64,000 bases of DNA from Acidimicrobiaceae bacterium (GTDB taxonomy: Bacteria > Actinomycetota > Acidimicrobiia > Acidimicrobiales > RAAP-2): contig PLRX01000089.1 in NCBI GenBank assembly GCA_003164095.1, positions 1 to 64,000 on the forward strand, given 5' to 3'. Positions 25,214-34,569 of the stretch are shown here, one piece after another (the first letter of the stretch is position 1; every line of letters begins with the position of its first letter). Made by a program: the position numbers and the translations under genes. A model generated the notes under the pieces. It was not told the DNA's origin, did not search any database, and worked only from the letters and a program-made list of their open reading frames with translations.

Positions 25214-26155
25214 ATGGACGGTTCGCAGACGGAGGCACCGGCGGTAGGTCCGACGCTGTCCCGATCCCTCTGCGACGCCGTGGACGTCCTACGGGGCCGT
25301 CCCCTGGAGGTGACGGAGCTGGCCGGCGGGTTGACCAACCGGAACTTCAAGGTCGTCACGCCCGAGGGCGCTTACGTGGTGCGGATCTCCGGGCCCGGCA
25401 GCGGTGCACTCTCGATCGACCGGGACAACGAGTACCGGAACTCGGTCATCGCGGCACGGACGGGCGTCGGCGCCCCGGTGCACGCCTACGTGCCCACCGA
25501 GTCGGCGCTCGTCATCGGTTACATCGAGGGTCGTACGTTCACCGACCAGGACTTCGACGCCCCCGGGGTGATCGATCGGGTGGCGGCGTCCTGTCGCCGA
25601 CTCCACGACGGGCCCCGCTTCGTCAACTCCTTCGACATGTTCGAGATCCAGGCCGGCTACCTGCAGATCGTCCTGGAGAGCGGGTACCGGTTGCCCGACG
25701 ACTACCTGGAGCACGCCCCGGCGGTGGAGCGCATCCGGGAGGCGCTCACGGTCCGCGCGGTGCCGACCGTCGCCTGCAACAACGACCTCCTCGCAGGCAA
25801 CTTCATCGATGACGGCGAGACCGTCCGACTGATCGACTACGAGTACGCCGGCAACAACGACGCCTGCTTCGAGCTCGGCAACATCTGGAGCGAGTGCCAC
25901 CTGACCCAGTGGCAGCTCGAGCACCTGGTCACCACGTACTACGGCCGGTTCCTGGCGAACAAGGTGGCCCGGGCACGGCTGCTGGGTCTGATGGGGCAGT
26001 ACGGGTGGACGTTGTGGGCCTCGATCCAGGAGGCGACGAGTGACATCGAGTTCGAGTTCTGGCCCTGGGGCATGGAGAAGTACGAGCGCGCCGTGGCCAC
26101 GTTCCGCGGTGCTGAGCTCACCCGCCTCATCGACGACGTCCAACGGGCCGACTGA
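25214..26155 (+). CDS. Choline/ethanolamine-kinase-like phosphotransferase (APH superfamily)
   Basis: LAGGLTNRNFKVVTPEGAYVVRISG; ACNNDLLAGNFIDDGETVRLIDYEYAGNNDACFELGNIWSE. Confidence 0.85.
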   Translation: MDGSQTEAPAVGPTLSRSLCDAVDVLRGRPLEVTELAGGLTNRNFKVVTPEGAYVVRISGPGSGALSIDRDNEYRNSVIAARTGVGAPVHAYVPTESALVIGYIEGRTFTDQDFDAPGVIDRVAASCRRLHDGPRFVNSFDMFEIQAGYLQIVLESGYRLPDDYLEHAPAVERIREALTVRAVPTVACNNDLLAGNFIDDGETVRLIDYEYAGNNDACFELGNIWSECHLTQWQLEHLVTTYYGRFLANKVARARLLGLMGQYGWTLWASIQEATSDIEFEFWPWGMEKYERAVATFRGAELTRLIDDVQRAD

Positions 26156-26208
26156 CGGCACCGGACGGCCCACCGACAACAATCCCTCTGACGACAAGGA
26201 CCCATGAC

Positions 26209-28671
26209 ATGAGTACGGACAACGGACTGCCCGATCGGGCGCAGGTGGTCATCATCGGCGGCGGCATCGTGGGTACCAGCGTCGCCTACCACCTGACCCG
26301 GATGGGGCGCACGGACGTGGTCCTGATCGAACAGGGCCAGCTGTCGTCGGGCACGACCTGGCACGCGGCCGGCCTGCTGGGGCAGCTGAGGGCGACGGAA
26401 GGTGGGACCCGGCTCGTGCAGTACTCGGCCCAGCTCTACAGCGACCTGGAGGCGGAAACGGGTCTCGCTACCGGATTCAAGCGGTGTGGGGGTGTGACCG
26501 TCGCCCGGACGGAGGACCGCATGGTGCAGCTGCGACGGACAGCGGCGACGGCCGAGGTCTACGACCTCGAGTGCGAGCTGATCAGCCCGGCTCGGGCCAA
26601 GGACCTCTACCCCGTACTGGAAACCGAGGGCCTGGTGGGCGCCATCTGGCTGCCCGGCGACGGGACCGCAAATCCGGTCGACGTCACGGCGTCGCTGGCC
26701 CGCGGCGCGCGGGACCGCGGCGCACGGGTCTTCGAGCGCACCCGGGTACTCGCCATCGGACAGGAGTCCGGCCGAGTGACCGGGGTCGTCACCGACAGGG
26801 GCACCATCGAGGCGGAGGTGGTGGTGAACTGTGCCGGCCAGTGGGCCAAGGCCGTCGGCGCCCTGGCCGGGGTCAACGTGCCCCTGCACTCGGCCGAACA
26901 CTTCTACGTGGTGTCCGAACAGATCGAGGGGGTCCATCCCGATCTGCCCATCCTGCGGGACCCGGATGGCTACACCTACTTCAAGGAGGAGGTCGGCGGC
27001 CTCGTCATCGGGGGGTTCGAGCCCGAGGCCAAGCCCTGGGTGGCACCCGACCAGCTGCCGTACCCGTTCGAGTTCCAGCTCCTCGACGAGGACTGGGACC
27101 ACTTCTCGATCATCATGGAGAGCGCGTTGGAGCGTATCCCCGCCCTCCATCACACGGGCATCCGGAAGTTCTACAACGGTCCCGAGAGCTTCACTCCCGA
27201 CAACCAATTCATCGTGGGGGAGGCGCCTGAGCTCGCCAACTTCTTCGTCGGTGCAGGATTCAACTCGGTGGGCATCGCCTCGGCCGGTGGGGCCGGCCGT
27301 GCCCTGGCGGAGTGGATCGTGGAGGGTGAGCCGACCGTCGATCTGGTCGCTCAGGACATCCGTAGGTTCGCGCCGTTCAACGGGAACAACCAGTGGCTCC
27401 ACGACCGGGTGGGCGAGATCCTGGGGCTCCACTACGGGGTCCCGTGGCCGAACCGGGAGCTCGTGACCTCCCGACCGTTCCGCAGGTCGCCGGTGTACCA
27501 CCTACTGCAGGCGGCCGGTGCCCAATTCGGCTCCAAGATGGGCTGGGAGCGCGCCAATGTCTTCGCGCCGGCCGGCGCCGAGCCCGTGCTCGACTACACG
27601 TGGGACCGGCCCGACTGGCTGACGTGGTCGGCGGGCGAGCAGGAGCGGACCCGGACGTCGGCGACCCTGTTCGACGAGACCTCCTTCGGCAAGCTGCTCC
27701 TGACCGGCCGTGACGCCGAGCAGGTGCTCCAGCGTCTCTGCACCGCCGACGTGGGCGTGCCGGTGGGGCGCGCCGTCTACACCGGCATGCTGAACAGCCG
27801 GGGTGGCTACGAGGCCGATGTGACGGTCACGAGGCTGGCCACAGACCGCTACCTCCTGGTCACGGGTTCGGCCTCCGTGCTGCGAGACCTGTCCTGGATC
27901 CAGCGGCACACGGCCCCCGACGAGCACCTGGCCGTGGTGGACGTGTCCTCCGCCTACGCCGTCTACGGCGTGATGGGCCCGCGTTCGCGCGAGCTGCTGC
28001 TGCGGCTGACCCGTGCCGACCTGTCGGACGCGTCGTTCCCCTTCGGCTCGAGTCGGGAGATCGATCTCGGGCACGCCACGGTGCGGGCCACCCGGATCAC
28101 CTATGTCGGTGAGCTGGGGTGGGAGCTCTACGTGCCGACCGAGTTCGCCGTGGGCGTCTTCGAGCTCCTCCTCGAGGCCGGCGCCGACCTGCCGCTCACC
28201 CAGGCCGGGTACTACGCGATCAATTCGCTGCGACTGGACAAGGGCTACCGCGCCTTCGGCGCCGACCTGACGCCCGACCACAACCCGGTGGAGGCGGGCC
28301 TGCGCTTCACCTGCAAGCTCGGCACCGACATCGACTTCGTGGGACGGGCCGCCGTCGAGCGGGCGGTGGTCGAAGGGCCCCGCCGCCGGCTCGTGTCCTT
28401 CCGACTGGAGGATCCGGACGCCATGATGTGGGGCGGCGAGCTGGTCCTCCGGGACGGCGTGGCCGCCGGCCAGGTGACCTCGGTGGCCTGGTCGGCCACG
28501 CTCGGCGTGTGCGTCGGTCTGGCGTACGTCTGGCGGCGCGACCGGGAGCCGGTGACGGCGGACCACCTGACGGAGGCTGTCTGGCACGTCAACGTGGGTG
28601 GACGCCTGCTGTCCGCCTCGGTGGGGCTCAAGGCACCCTACGACCCGGCCAACGAGCGCATCCGCTCGTGA
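26209..28671 (+). CDS. GcvT-family protein: FAD-dependent oxidoreductase fused to aminomethyltransferase (sarcosine/dimethylglycine dehydrogenase-like)
   Basis: VVIIGGGIVGTSVAYHLTRMGRTDVVLIEQGQLSSGTTWHAAGLLGQLRAT N-terminus; C-terminal GcvT domain GYYAINSLRLDKGYRAFGADLTPDHNPVEAGL. Confidence 0.9.
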   Translation: MSTDNGLPDRAQVVIIGGGIVGTSVAYHLTRMGRTDVVLIEQGQLSSGTTWHAAGLLGQLRATEGGTRLVQYSAQLYSDLEAETGLATGFKRCGGVTVARTEDRMVQLRRTAATAEVYDLECELISPARAKDLYPVLETEGLVGAIWLPGDGTANPVDVTASLARGARDRGARVFERTRVLAIGQESGRVTGVVTDRGTIEAEVVVNCAGQWAKAVGALAGVNVPLHSAEHFYVVSEQIEGVHPDLPILRDPDGYTYFKEEVGGLVIGGFEPEAKPWVAPDQLPYPFEFQLLDEDWDHFSIIMESALERIPALHHTGIRKFYNGPESFTPDNQFIVGEAPELANFFVGAGFNSVGIASAGGAGRALAEWIVEGEPTVDLVAQDIRRFAPFNGNNQWLHDRVGEILGLHYGVPWPNRELVTSRPFRRSPVYHLLQAAGAQFGSKMGWERANVFAPAGAEPVLDYTWDRPDWLTWSAGEQERTRTSATLFDETSFGKLLLTGRDAEQVLQRLCTADVGVPVGRAVYTGMLNSRGGYEADVTVTRLATDRYLLVTGSASVLRDLSWIQRHTAPDEHLAVVDVSSAYAVYGVMGPRSRELLLRLTRADLSDASFPFGSSREIDLGHATVRATRITYVGELGWELYVPTEFAVGVFELLLEAGADLPLTQAGYYAINSLRLDKGYRAFGADLTPDHNPVEAGLRFTCKLGTDIDFVGRAAVERAVVEGPRRRLVSFRLEDPDAMMWGGELVLRDGVAAGQVTSVAWSATLGVCVGLAYVWRRDREPVTADHLTEAVWHVNVGGRLLSASVGLKAPYDPANERIRS

Positions 28672-28726
28672 GCGGCGGGCGGTCAGTGGCTTGCCCCGGC
28701 CGCCCGGCCTCACCAGACTCGACGAT

Positions 28727-29530
28727 GTGACGGCTACGCCGACCGACCCCTCCGACGCCGTGCCCGACCCGACGCCCGAGGGCTCCTCGCCCTCGAGGCT
28801 GGCCCGGGCCAGGGCGGCATTCGCGCGCAGTCTGCGGACCTTGCTGGCGCCTGACGGGTTGCCCGCCGGGGCATCGGCCGAGCTGGAGTCCGCCCTCGGG
28901 GACATCGGCCGTGAGGCCCTCGCCCCCGGGCCCGGGCGGCTGCGCCGGATCCGGGGCGAGGTGGCGGCCGCCCCACCCCGGCTCCTCGACTGGATGTCGA
29001 CCCAGGTGATCGAGCACCCGGCCGTGGTCTACGACGTCGCGGGGGTGGAGGAGCTGTCGTCCCGTCAGACGAAGTCGATCCAGGCGGCGGTCGGTGCCCT
29101 GCAATTGGCGCTGGTGGGCGCGGCCTCGGCATCGACGCTCGAGGGCGGTCCCGTCATCGCCCTCGCCATCGACGGCGTCGTCGGACAGGTGGCGGCCGTC
29201 GTCCACGGCGTCTGCGACTGGTACACGACAGGGTCGTATCTGGTGCGTCGGCTCGACGGGCTCGGCCTCCGGGCCGACGCGGGGGAGATCCGCCGTCTGA
29301 CCAATGCCGCGCTCATGTCGAAGGGCAAGGCTGTCGACGAGCGGATGCTGGCCCGGTCGACCGAGCTCCGCCTGATCCGCCGGTGGTCGGGCAACGGGCT
29401 GGTCGACGCACTGCCGTTCGGTTCGTCGCTGGGCAAGGCCTCCGTCAAGGCGGCCGGGCGGATCGACCTCTCCGACCTGGAGCGCCTGGTGGCCGTGCTG
29501 CGCGCCGACGAACTCCCCCCGGGCCGGTAG
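28727..29530 (+). CDS. Hypothetical protein (possible EcsC-like)
   Basis: 267 aa; SRQTKSIQAAVGALQLALVGAASASTLEGGPVIALAIDGVVGQVAAVVHGVCDWYTTGSYLVRRL; family assignment weak. Confidence 0.5.
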   Translation: MTATPTDPSDAVPDPTPEGSSPSRLARARAAFARSLRTLLAPDGLPAGASAELESALGDIGREALAPGPGRLRRIRGEVAAAPPRLLDWMSTQVIEHPAVVYDVAGVEELSSRQTKSIQAAVGALQLALVGAASASTLEGGPVIALAIDGVVGQVAAVVHGVCDWYTTGSYLVRRLDGLGLRADAGEIRRLTNAALMSKGKAVDERMLARSTELRLIRRWSGNGLVDALPFGSSLGKASVKAAGRIDLSDLERLVAVLRADELPPGR

Positions 29531-29541
29531 GAGAGGGGAGT

Positions 29542-30321
29542 TCAGAGCACCTTGGCCAGGAACGACCGGGTGCGCTCGTGCTGCGGGTCGGTCAGCACCT
29601 GGGTCGGATCGCCCTGCTCGACGACCACTCCGCCGTCCATGAACACGACGGTGTCGCCCACCTCGCGTGCGAAGCCCATCTCGTGGGTCACCACGATCAT
29701 GGTCATGCCCTCGTTGGCCAGGTCGCGCATGACGTCGAGGACGTCGCCCACCAGCTCCGGATCGAGGGCCGACGTCGGCTCGTCGAAGAGCATGAGCTTC
29801 GGGTCCATGGCCAACGCCCGGGCGATGGCGACCCGTTGCTGCTGGCCACCGGACAGCTGGTTCGGGTAGCTGTCGACCTTGTCGGCCAATCCCACACGGG
29901 CGAGCAGGTCGCGGGCCCGCTCCCTGGACGCTCCGGAGGCGGCCCTTCGCACCCACACCGGCCCGGAGGTCACGTTGTCGAGCACGGACATGTGGGGGAA
30001 GAGGTTGAACCGCTGGAAGACCATGCCGATCTCGGCGCGCTTGGCGCAGACCTCACGGTCCTTGAGCTCATGGAGGCGGTTGCCGACCTCGCGATAACCG
30101 ACGAGCTCGCCGTCGACGCAGAGCTCGCCCCCGTCGATCTTCTCCAGGTGGTTGATGCACCGCAGGAACGTGCTCTTGCCGGATCCAGAAGGGCCGATGA
30201 GGCAGAGCACTTCGCCCCGGCCGACGGTGATGTCGATGCCCTTGAGCACCTCGAGGCGGCCGTACGCCTTGTGGACCGCGCGCGCCTCCACCATGGGCCG
30301 TGTGTCTGCCGGGACCGTCAC
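29542..30321 (-). CDS. Polar amino acid ABC transporter ATP-binding protein
   Basis: [88 protein letters not shown] at 30321. Confidence 0.95.
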   Translation of the reverse strand: MTVPADTRPMVEARAVHKAYGRLEVLKGIDITVGRGEVLCLIGPSGSGKSTFLRCINHLEKIDGGELCVDGELVGYREVGNRLHELKDREVCAKRAEIGMVFQRFNLFPHMSVLDNVTSGPVWVRRAASGASRERARDLLARVGLADKVDSYPNQLSGGQQQRVAIARALAMDPKLMLFDEPTSALDPELVGDVLDVMRDLANEGMTMIVVTHEMGFAREVGDTVVFMDGGVVVEQGDPTQVLTDPQHERTRSFLAKVL

Positions 30322-31340
30322 ATCACTCCCTCGTGGTGGATCGGGACGGCGCTGGCGAGGGTCGGAACGGGAACGGCGGGCTGGCGACGGAGCGCCTGAC
30401 GGAGCCGCTGGAGGGGTGTGGGCGGGAGCTGCCTGGCGGAGCCCCGGGCGTAGTACCGCTCCACGTAGTACTGGCCGATCGTCATGATCGAGGTGAAGAA
30501 CAGATACCAGAGGCTGGCCACCATGAGGAGGGGCACCACCTGGTAGGTGGTGGAGGCGATGCTCTGGGTCGCCTGGAAGAGGTCGACGACGGCGATGGTG
30601 GAGACGAGTGACGTGGTCTTGAGCATCGAGATCGTCTCGTTGCCTGTGGGGGGGATGATGACCCGCATGGCCTGGGGGAGGATGATCCTGCGGAGCATCT
30701 GGCGCTTGGACATTCCGAGGCTGGCGGCAGCCTCGGACTGGCCCTCGTCGACCGAGATGATGCCGGCCCGGACGATCTCGGCCATGTACGCACCCTCGTT
30801 GAAGCTGAGTCCGAGCGCCCCGGCGACGAACGTCGTGATGAGCGTGTTGGAGTTGAAGGTCAGCAGCGCCGGCCCGAACGGCACCCCCAGGGTCAGGTGC
30901 TGGTAGAGGTAGGCGATCCCGAGGTACCAGAAGAAGAGCTGGACCAGGACGGGTGTGCCCCGGAAGAACCAGATGTACACCCAGGCCGCTCCCGACAGCA
31001 GGCGGCTGGGCGACAGGCGCATGACGGCGAGCAAGATGCCGATGAGGACGCCCGCCACCATGGCGATCACGGTGAGCTCCAGGGTCACCGTGATGCCCCG
31101 CAGTACGGGGGCCACGAACAGGTAGTGGCCGACCACGCCCCACTGGAAGCGGCCCTCGCGGACCCCTCCGCGGACCACGTGGGAGAAGAGCAGGCTGTTC
31201 ACCAGCATCGCCAAGAGGACGAGGATGACCACGCTGGCCACCCAGCGCCACGGGTGGCGCACGGGGACGATCGTCATGGTCGACGGACCCCGACCCGCGC
31301 CACCGTCAGCCGGTGGAGCGGGGCCGGTGGCGTCCGTCAT
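30318..31340 (-). CDS. Amino acid ABC transporter permease
   Basis: [29 protein letters not shown]...[54 protein letters not shown]; 4-bp overlap with the ATPase gene. Confidence 0.95.
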   Translation of the reverse strand: MTDATGPAPPADGGAGRGPSTMTIVPVRHPWRWVASVVILVLLAMLVNSLLFSHVVRGGVREGRFQWGVVGHYLFVAPVLRGITVTLELTVIAMVAGVLIGILLAVMRLSPSRLLSGAAWVYIWFFRGTPVLVQLFFWYLGIAYLYQHLTLGVPFGPALLTFNSNTLITTFVAGALGLSFNEGAYMAEIVRAGIISVDEGQSEAAASLGMSKRQMLRRIILPQAMRVIIPPTGNETISMLKTTSLVSTIAVVDLFQATQSIASTTYQVVPLLMVASLWYLFFTSIMTIGQYYVERYYARGSARQLPPTPLQRLRQALRRQPAVPVPTLASAVPIHHEGVM

Positions 31341-31367
31341 CGATCAGCCGCGTCGAGCGCCGCGGCC

Positions 31368-32306
31368 TCAGCTGGTGGCGCCGTTGATGGTGGCCGTGGT
31401 GACGGCGCCGGACTGCACACCCCACTTGACCAGGATCTGGTGGTAGACGCCGTTGGAGATCAGCAGGTTGACGGCTGCGGCCACGGGGGCGGCCATGCCG
31501 TTCCCCTTGGGGAGCGCGAGGCCGTACGGGGCCGGCGCGTAGGCGGTGCCGCTGAGCTGGAACACTCCGTTCGAGGTGGCGACGATGTACGCGGCCACCG
31601 GCGAGTCGGCGAACCCGGCGTCGGCCCGTCCGCTCGAGACCGCCACGTTGGCGTCGGTCTGGGTGCCGAATACCAGGACATTGGCCTTCGGCTTGCCGGA
31701 GGCTACGCACTTGGCTGCCTGGGTCTTGGCGTCCGCCTCCTCGGTCGTGCCGCTCTCGACGGCGATCGAGTGCCCGCAGATGACGCTGATGTCGTTGAAG
31801 ACCAGCGAGCTGCCCGTCTTGACGTAGAACGACTCACCGGCGCTGAAGTAGGTGACGAAGTCGACGACCTTCTGGCGGGCCAGCGTGTCGGTGAAGGAGG
31901 AGGCGCCCATGCCGTACTTGCCGGCGACGATGCCCGGGATGATGGTGTCGAAGGTGACGTTCACCAGCTTCGCCTTGAGGCCCAGGGTCTGCGTGATGGC
32001 GTTGGTGAGGTCGGCATCCATGCCCACGATGGTGCTGCCGTCGGGGGCGATGAACTCGTTGGGCGGATACGTGGCGTCCATGGCCACCGTCAGACTGCCC
32101 GCCGACTTGACCGAGGCCGGGACGGTCGCGGCAATGGCGGCGTTGGCCGGTTGGGTCGGGATCACCGTGGTCGGGATGGGCGGCGCCGTGGTCGTCGTCG
32201 TGGACGCCGGAGCCGCGGTGGTCGTCGAGCTGCTCGAATTGCTGGAGCACGCGGTGGCGACCAGCGCCAGTGTGCCGAGTGCGACGGCCACCGCCGTCTT
32301 CTTCAT
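31368..32306 (-). CDS. Amino acid ABC transporter substrate-binding lipoprotein
   Basis: Lipobox ALVATACSS; SLTVAMDATYPPNEFIAPDGSTIVGMDADLTNAITQTLGLKAKLVNVTFDTIIPGI. Confidence 0.95.
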   Translation of the reverse strand: MKKTAVAVALGTLALVATACSSNSSSSTTTAAPASTTTTTAPPIPTTVIPTQPANAAIAATVPASVKSAGSLTVAMDATYPPNEFIAPDGSTIVGMDADLTNAITQTLGLKAKLVNVTFDTIIPGIVAGKYGMGASSFTDTLARQKVVDFVTYFSAGESFYVKTGSSLVFNDISVICGHSIAVESGTTEEADAKTQAAKCVASGKPKANVLVFGTQTDANVAVSSGRADAGFADSPVAAYIVATSNGVFQLSGTAYAPAPYGLALPKGNGMAAPVAAAVNLLISNGVYHQILVKWGVQSGAVTTATINGATS

Positions 32307-32470
32307 GCCTCGGGTCGTCGATCGCACCGGTGAACCTCCACGTTCGTCCTGGTTGGGCGGCCCAAGTGTGCCACGGCCGGAGAACCCGGGGCCAACGTGG
32401 GCTGCAGACGCGGAACCACCGGCCGTGGTGATGACCGGCCGGTGGTTCGCAAGGTCTTGTCGGTTCCGCG

Positions 32471-33514
32471 TCAGGCGGACACCGGTTCGGGTTCCGGAGC
32501 CGACCCTTCGACCTGTGGCGGGCTGCCGGAGGTCCCGCCTCCACCCGGCCCCTCGACGTCGCGGTAGTGGTTGCGCCAGATGAGCCTGTACACCCGGGTC
32601 CACCGGGGGATCGACCGCAACCCCGGGATGAAGGGGACCAGGGCCAGCAGGATCGTCAGACCGATCATGATGGCGAACACCTGGAAGTCCCCGTTGGTCG
32701 AGTTGTTGGCCGGGGGCACCTGGTACCAGAGGGTGTAGAGCCACAGCCACGCCTGACCCGGCCACTGGCCCGTCTCGTTCATCATCCCCCACTGGTCGCC
32801 GGCCAAGTGGTCCTTCGTGGCCAGGCTGGCCAGGTACTGGCCGTCGGCGATGAAGAGGAGCGGCTTGGTGTAGTCGGTCCCGTAGAACTGCCGGGAGGCC
32901 AGCAGGGCCCCGTCGAGCGCACCGCTCCGGGCCATGGAGGTCAGGGCCGTCACGATGGTGCCGACCGGGCCGTAGTCACCGGCCGGTACGGTCAGCTTGC
33001 CGTCCGTGAACGTGGCGTTGGCCACGGCCTTCTCGTAGGCCGCCGTCCAGGCCGCCTGCTGGGTGGACGAGGCCGCACGGTACTCGGCCACCGCCGCCTG
33101 GACCTCGGGATCGTTCGGCAGCGTGCTGAGCGGCGCGAGGACGAAGTCGTTGGCGGTGTCGATCGGGTGGTGGACGCCCAGCCAGTGCTCAGGGGTGATG
33201 AAGCCGATCGACTGGGCGGTTCCGTTCTCGTTGTACGGAGGCCCGTAGCCGGCGGTGCCGCTGGTGCCGTCGAGCTCGGTGATGGCCGTCTGGGCGAAGT
33301 CGACCGGGTTGGCGGTCGACCACGACCGGACCGTCACCGGCTTGTCGTCCGGCGAGCCGAACACCACGGCCAGCCCCGTGACCAGGATCGCCACCACGAC
33401 GAGGGCGATCAGGAATTCTTTGACAATGTCGTAGCGCTCGTAGCGGCCCTTCCAGGCGACGGCGTCCCGGTCCTGGACGAACTTCTTGGGCTTCTTGTGG
33501 GTGTCGGCACTCAT
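32471..33514 (-). CDS. Membrane-anchored subunit partnering with the cytochrome b gene
   Basis: N-terminal TM EFLIALVVVAILVTGLAVVF, periplasmic domain, C-terminal TM; start overlaps the cytochrome b stop. Confidence 0.6.
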   Translation of the reverse strand: MSADTHKKPKKFVQDRDAVAWKGRYERYDIVKEFLIALVVVAILVTGLAVVFGSPDDKPVTVRSWSTANPVDFAQTAITELDGTSGTAGYGPPYNENGTAQSIGFITPEHWLGVHHPIDTANDFVLAPLSTLPNDPEVQAAVAEYRAASSTQQAAWTAAYEKAVANATFTDGKLTVPAGDYGPVGTIVTALTSMARSGALDGALLASRQFYGTDYTKPLLFIADGQYLASLATKDHLAGDQWGMMNETGQWPGQAWLWLYTLWYQVPPANNSTNGDFQVFAIMIGLTILLALVPFIPGLRSIPRWTRVYRLIWRNHYRDVEGPGGGGTSGSPPQVEGSAPEPEPVSA

Positions 33515-34230
33515 GCCTGCACCTCCGATGCGGCGGCCCCCGGCTCGACGCCCGGGGTCTCGTTCTTGGCCGCGAAGGGTGTCACCACGCCCCGCAGGCG
33601 GACCATCAGGACGTGGAGCCCGACCAGGGCGACCACGCAGAGCGGCAGGAGCACGATGTGCCACATGATCATCTGGCCGAAGTTGGTCACGTTGAAGATC
33701 GCGCCCGCCCCGGTCGAGTTGATGCCGTCCTTGGCCTGGGTGCTGATCCACTGGGAGTCGAAGTTCTGCTGGGACAGGTAGCCGGTGAACGCCGCCCCGA
33801 CCGAGACCAGGAACACGACCACACCGGAGATCCACGTCGCCTTGCGCTTACCGCGCCAGGCGGCCATGAAGAACTTGCCCCACAGGTGGACGACCATGGC
33901 GAACATGAAGATCTCGACGGACCACAGGTGCAGTGAGTTGACGAAGAGGCCCGTCGACGACACGTGCCACCAGTTGGGGCCGAAGATGGCGAGGACGAAC
34001 CCGGTGGCGATCACCACGCAGAGGGCGGAGATGGTGACCACGCCGAACACGTAGATCCAGGAGGCCACGTAGGCCGGTTGGCGGTCGGGCAGCATGCGCT
34101 GCGGTGGCAGGGCTTCGACGGCAGCCGTCCGGATCTTGGCCGTCCACTGGTCGGCGTCCTCCGGTCGGTCGGCGGCCTTGTCGAGGTCGGCTTGGTCGGG
34201 CCGTGGGGCCTTCGGGTCGGCGATGGTCAT
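33511..34230 (-). CDS. Cytochrome b N-terminal domain protein
   Basis: Paired histidines HLWSVEIFMFAMVVH and HIVLLPLCVVALVGLH consistent with bis-His b-haem ligation; 4 TM segments. Confidence 0.8.
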   Translation of the reverse strand: MTIADPKAPRPDQADLDKAADRPEDADQWTAKIRTAAVEALPPQRMLPDRQPAYVASWIYVFGVVTISALCVVIATGFVLAIFGPNWWHVSSTGLFVNSLHLWSVEIFMFAMVVHLWGKFFMAAWRGKRKATWISGVVVFLVSVGAAFTGYLSQQNFDSQWISTQAKDGINSTGAGAIFNVTNFGQMIMWHIVLLPLCVVALVGLHVLMVRLRGVVTPFAAKNETPGVEPGAAASEVQA

Positions 34231-34424
34231 CGGTCCCCTTCCTTGCTCTTGTGCGTCTTGAAGGGGATCAGGATGGCGGCGAAGAACACGACGACCATCA
34301 GGATGATGACGATCAGGTTCCCGTAGGACATCTGGATGAAGCCCCAGTGGATGTAGTTGCCTGGCTTGTTCAGATCGATCAGGGCTCCGAACAACGTGGT
34401 GAACACGAGTGCGATGGCTGGCAT
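34227..34424 (-). CDS. Small single/two-TM protein in the cytochrome b operon
   Basis: 65 aa hydrophobic; 4-bp overlap with the cytochrome b gene. Confidence 0.55.
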   Translation of the reverse strand: MPAIALVFTTLFGALIDLNKPGNYIHWGFIQMSYGNLIVIILMVVVFFAAILIPFKTHKSKEGDR

Positions 34425-34569
34425 GGGTTGACCTCCTGGTTCGGAGGCTACGGAGTCAGGGATGTGTCACACAGGGCCGAAAGTCCCTAGTAGGCCGTCC
34501 CGGAAGTCACGTCGGATCCTGTAGGGGTGCAATCGGGGCTGCGACACACCCGGTGGGTAGGTTGGACCG

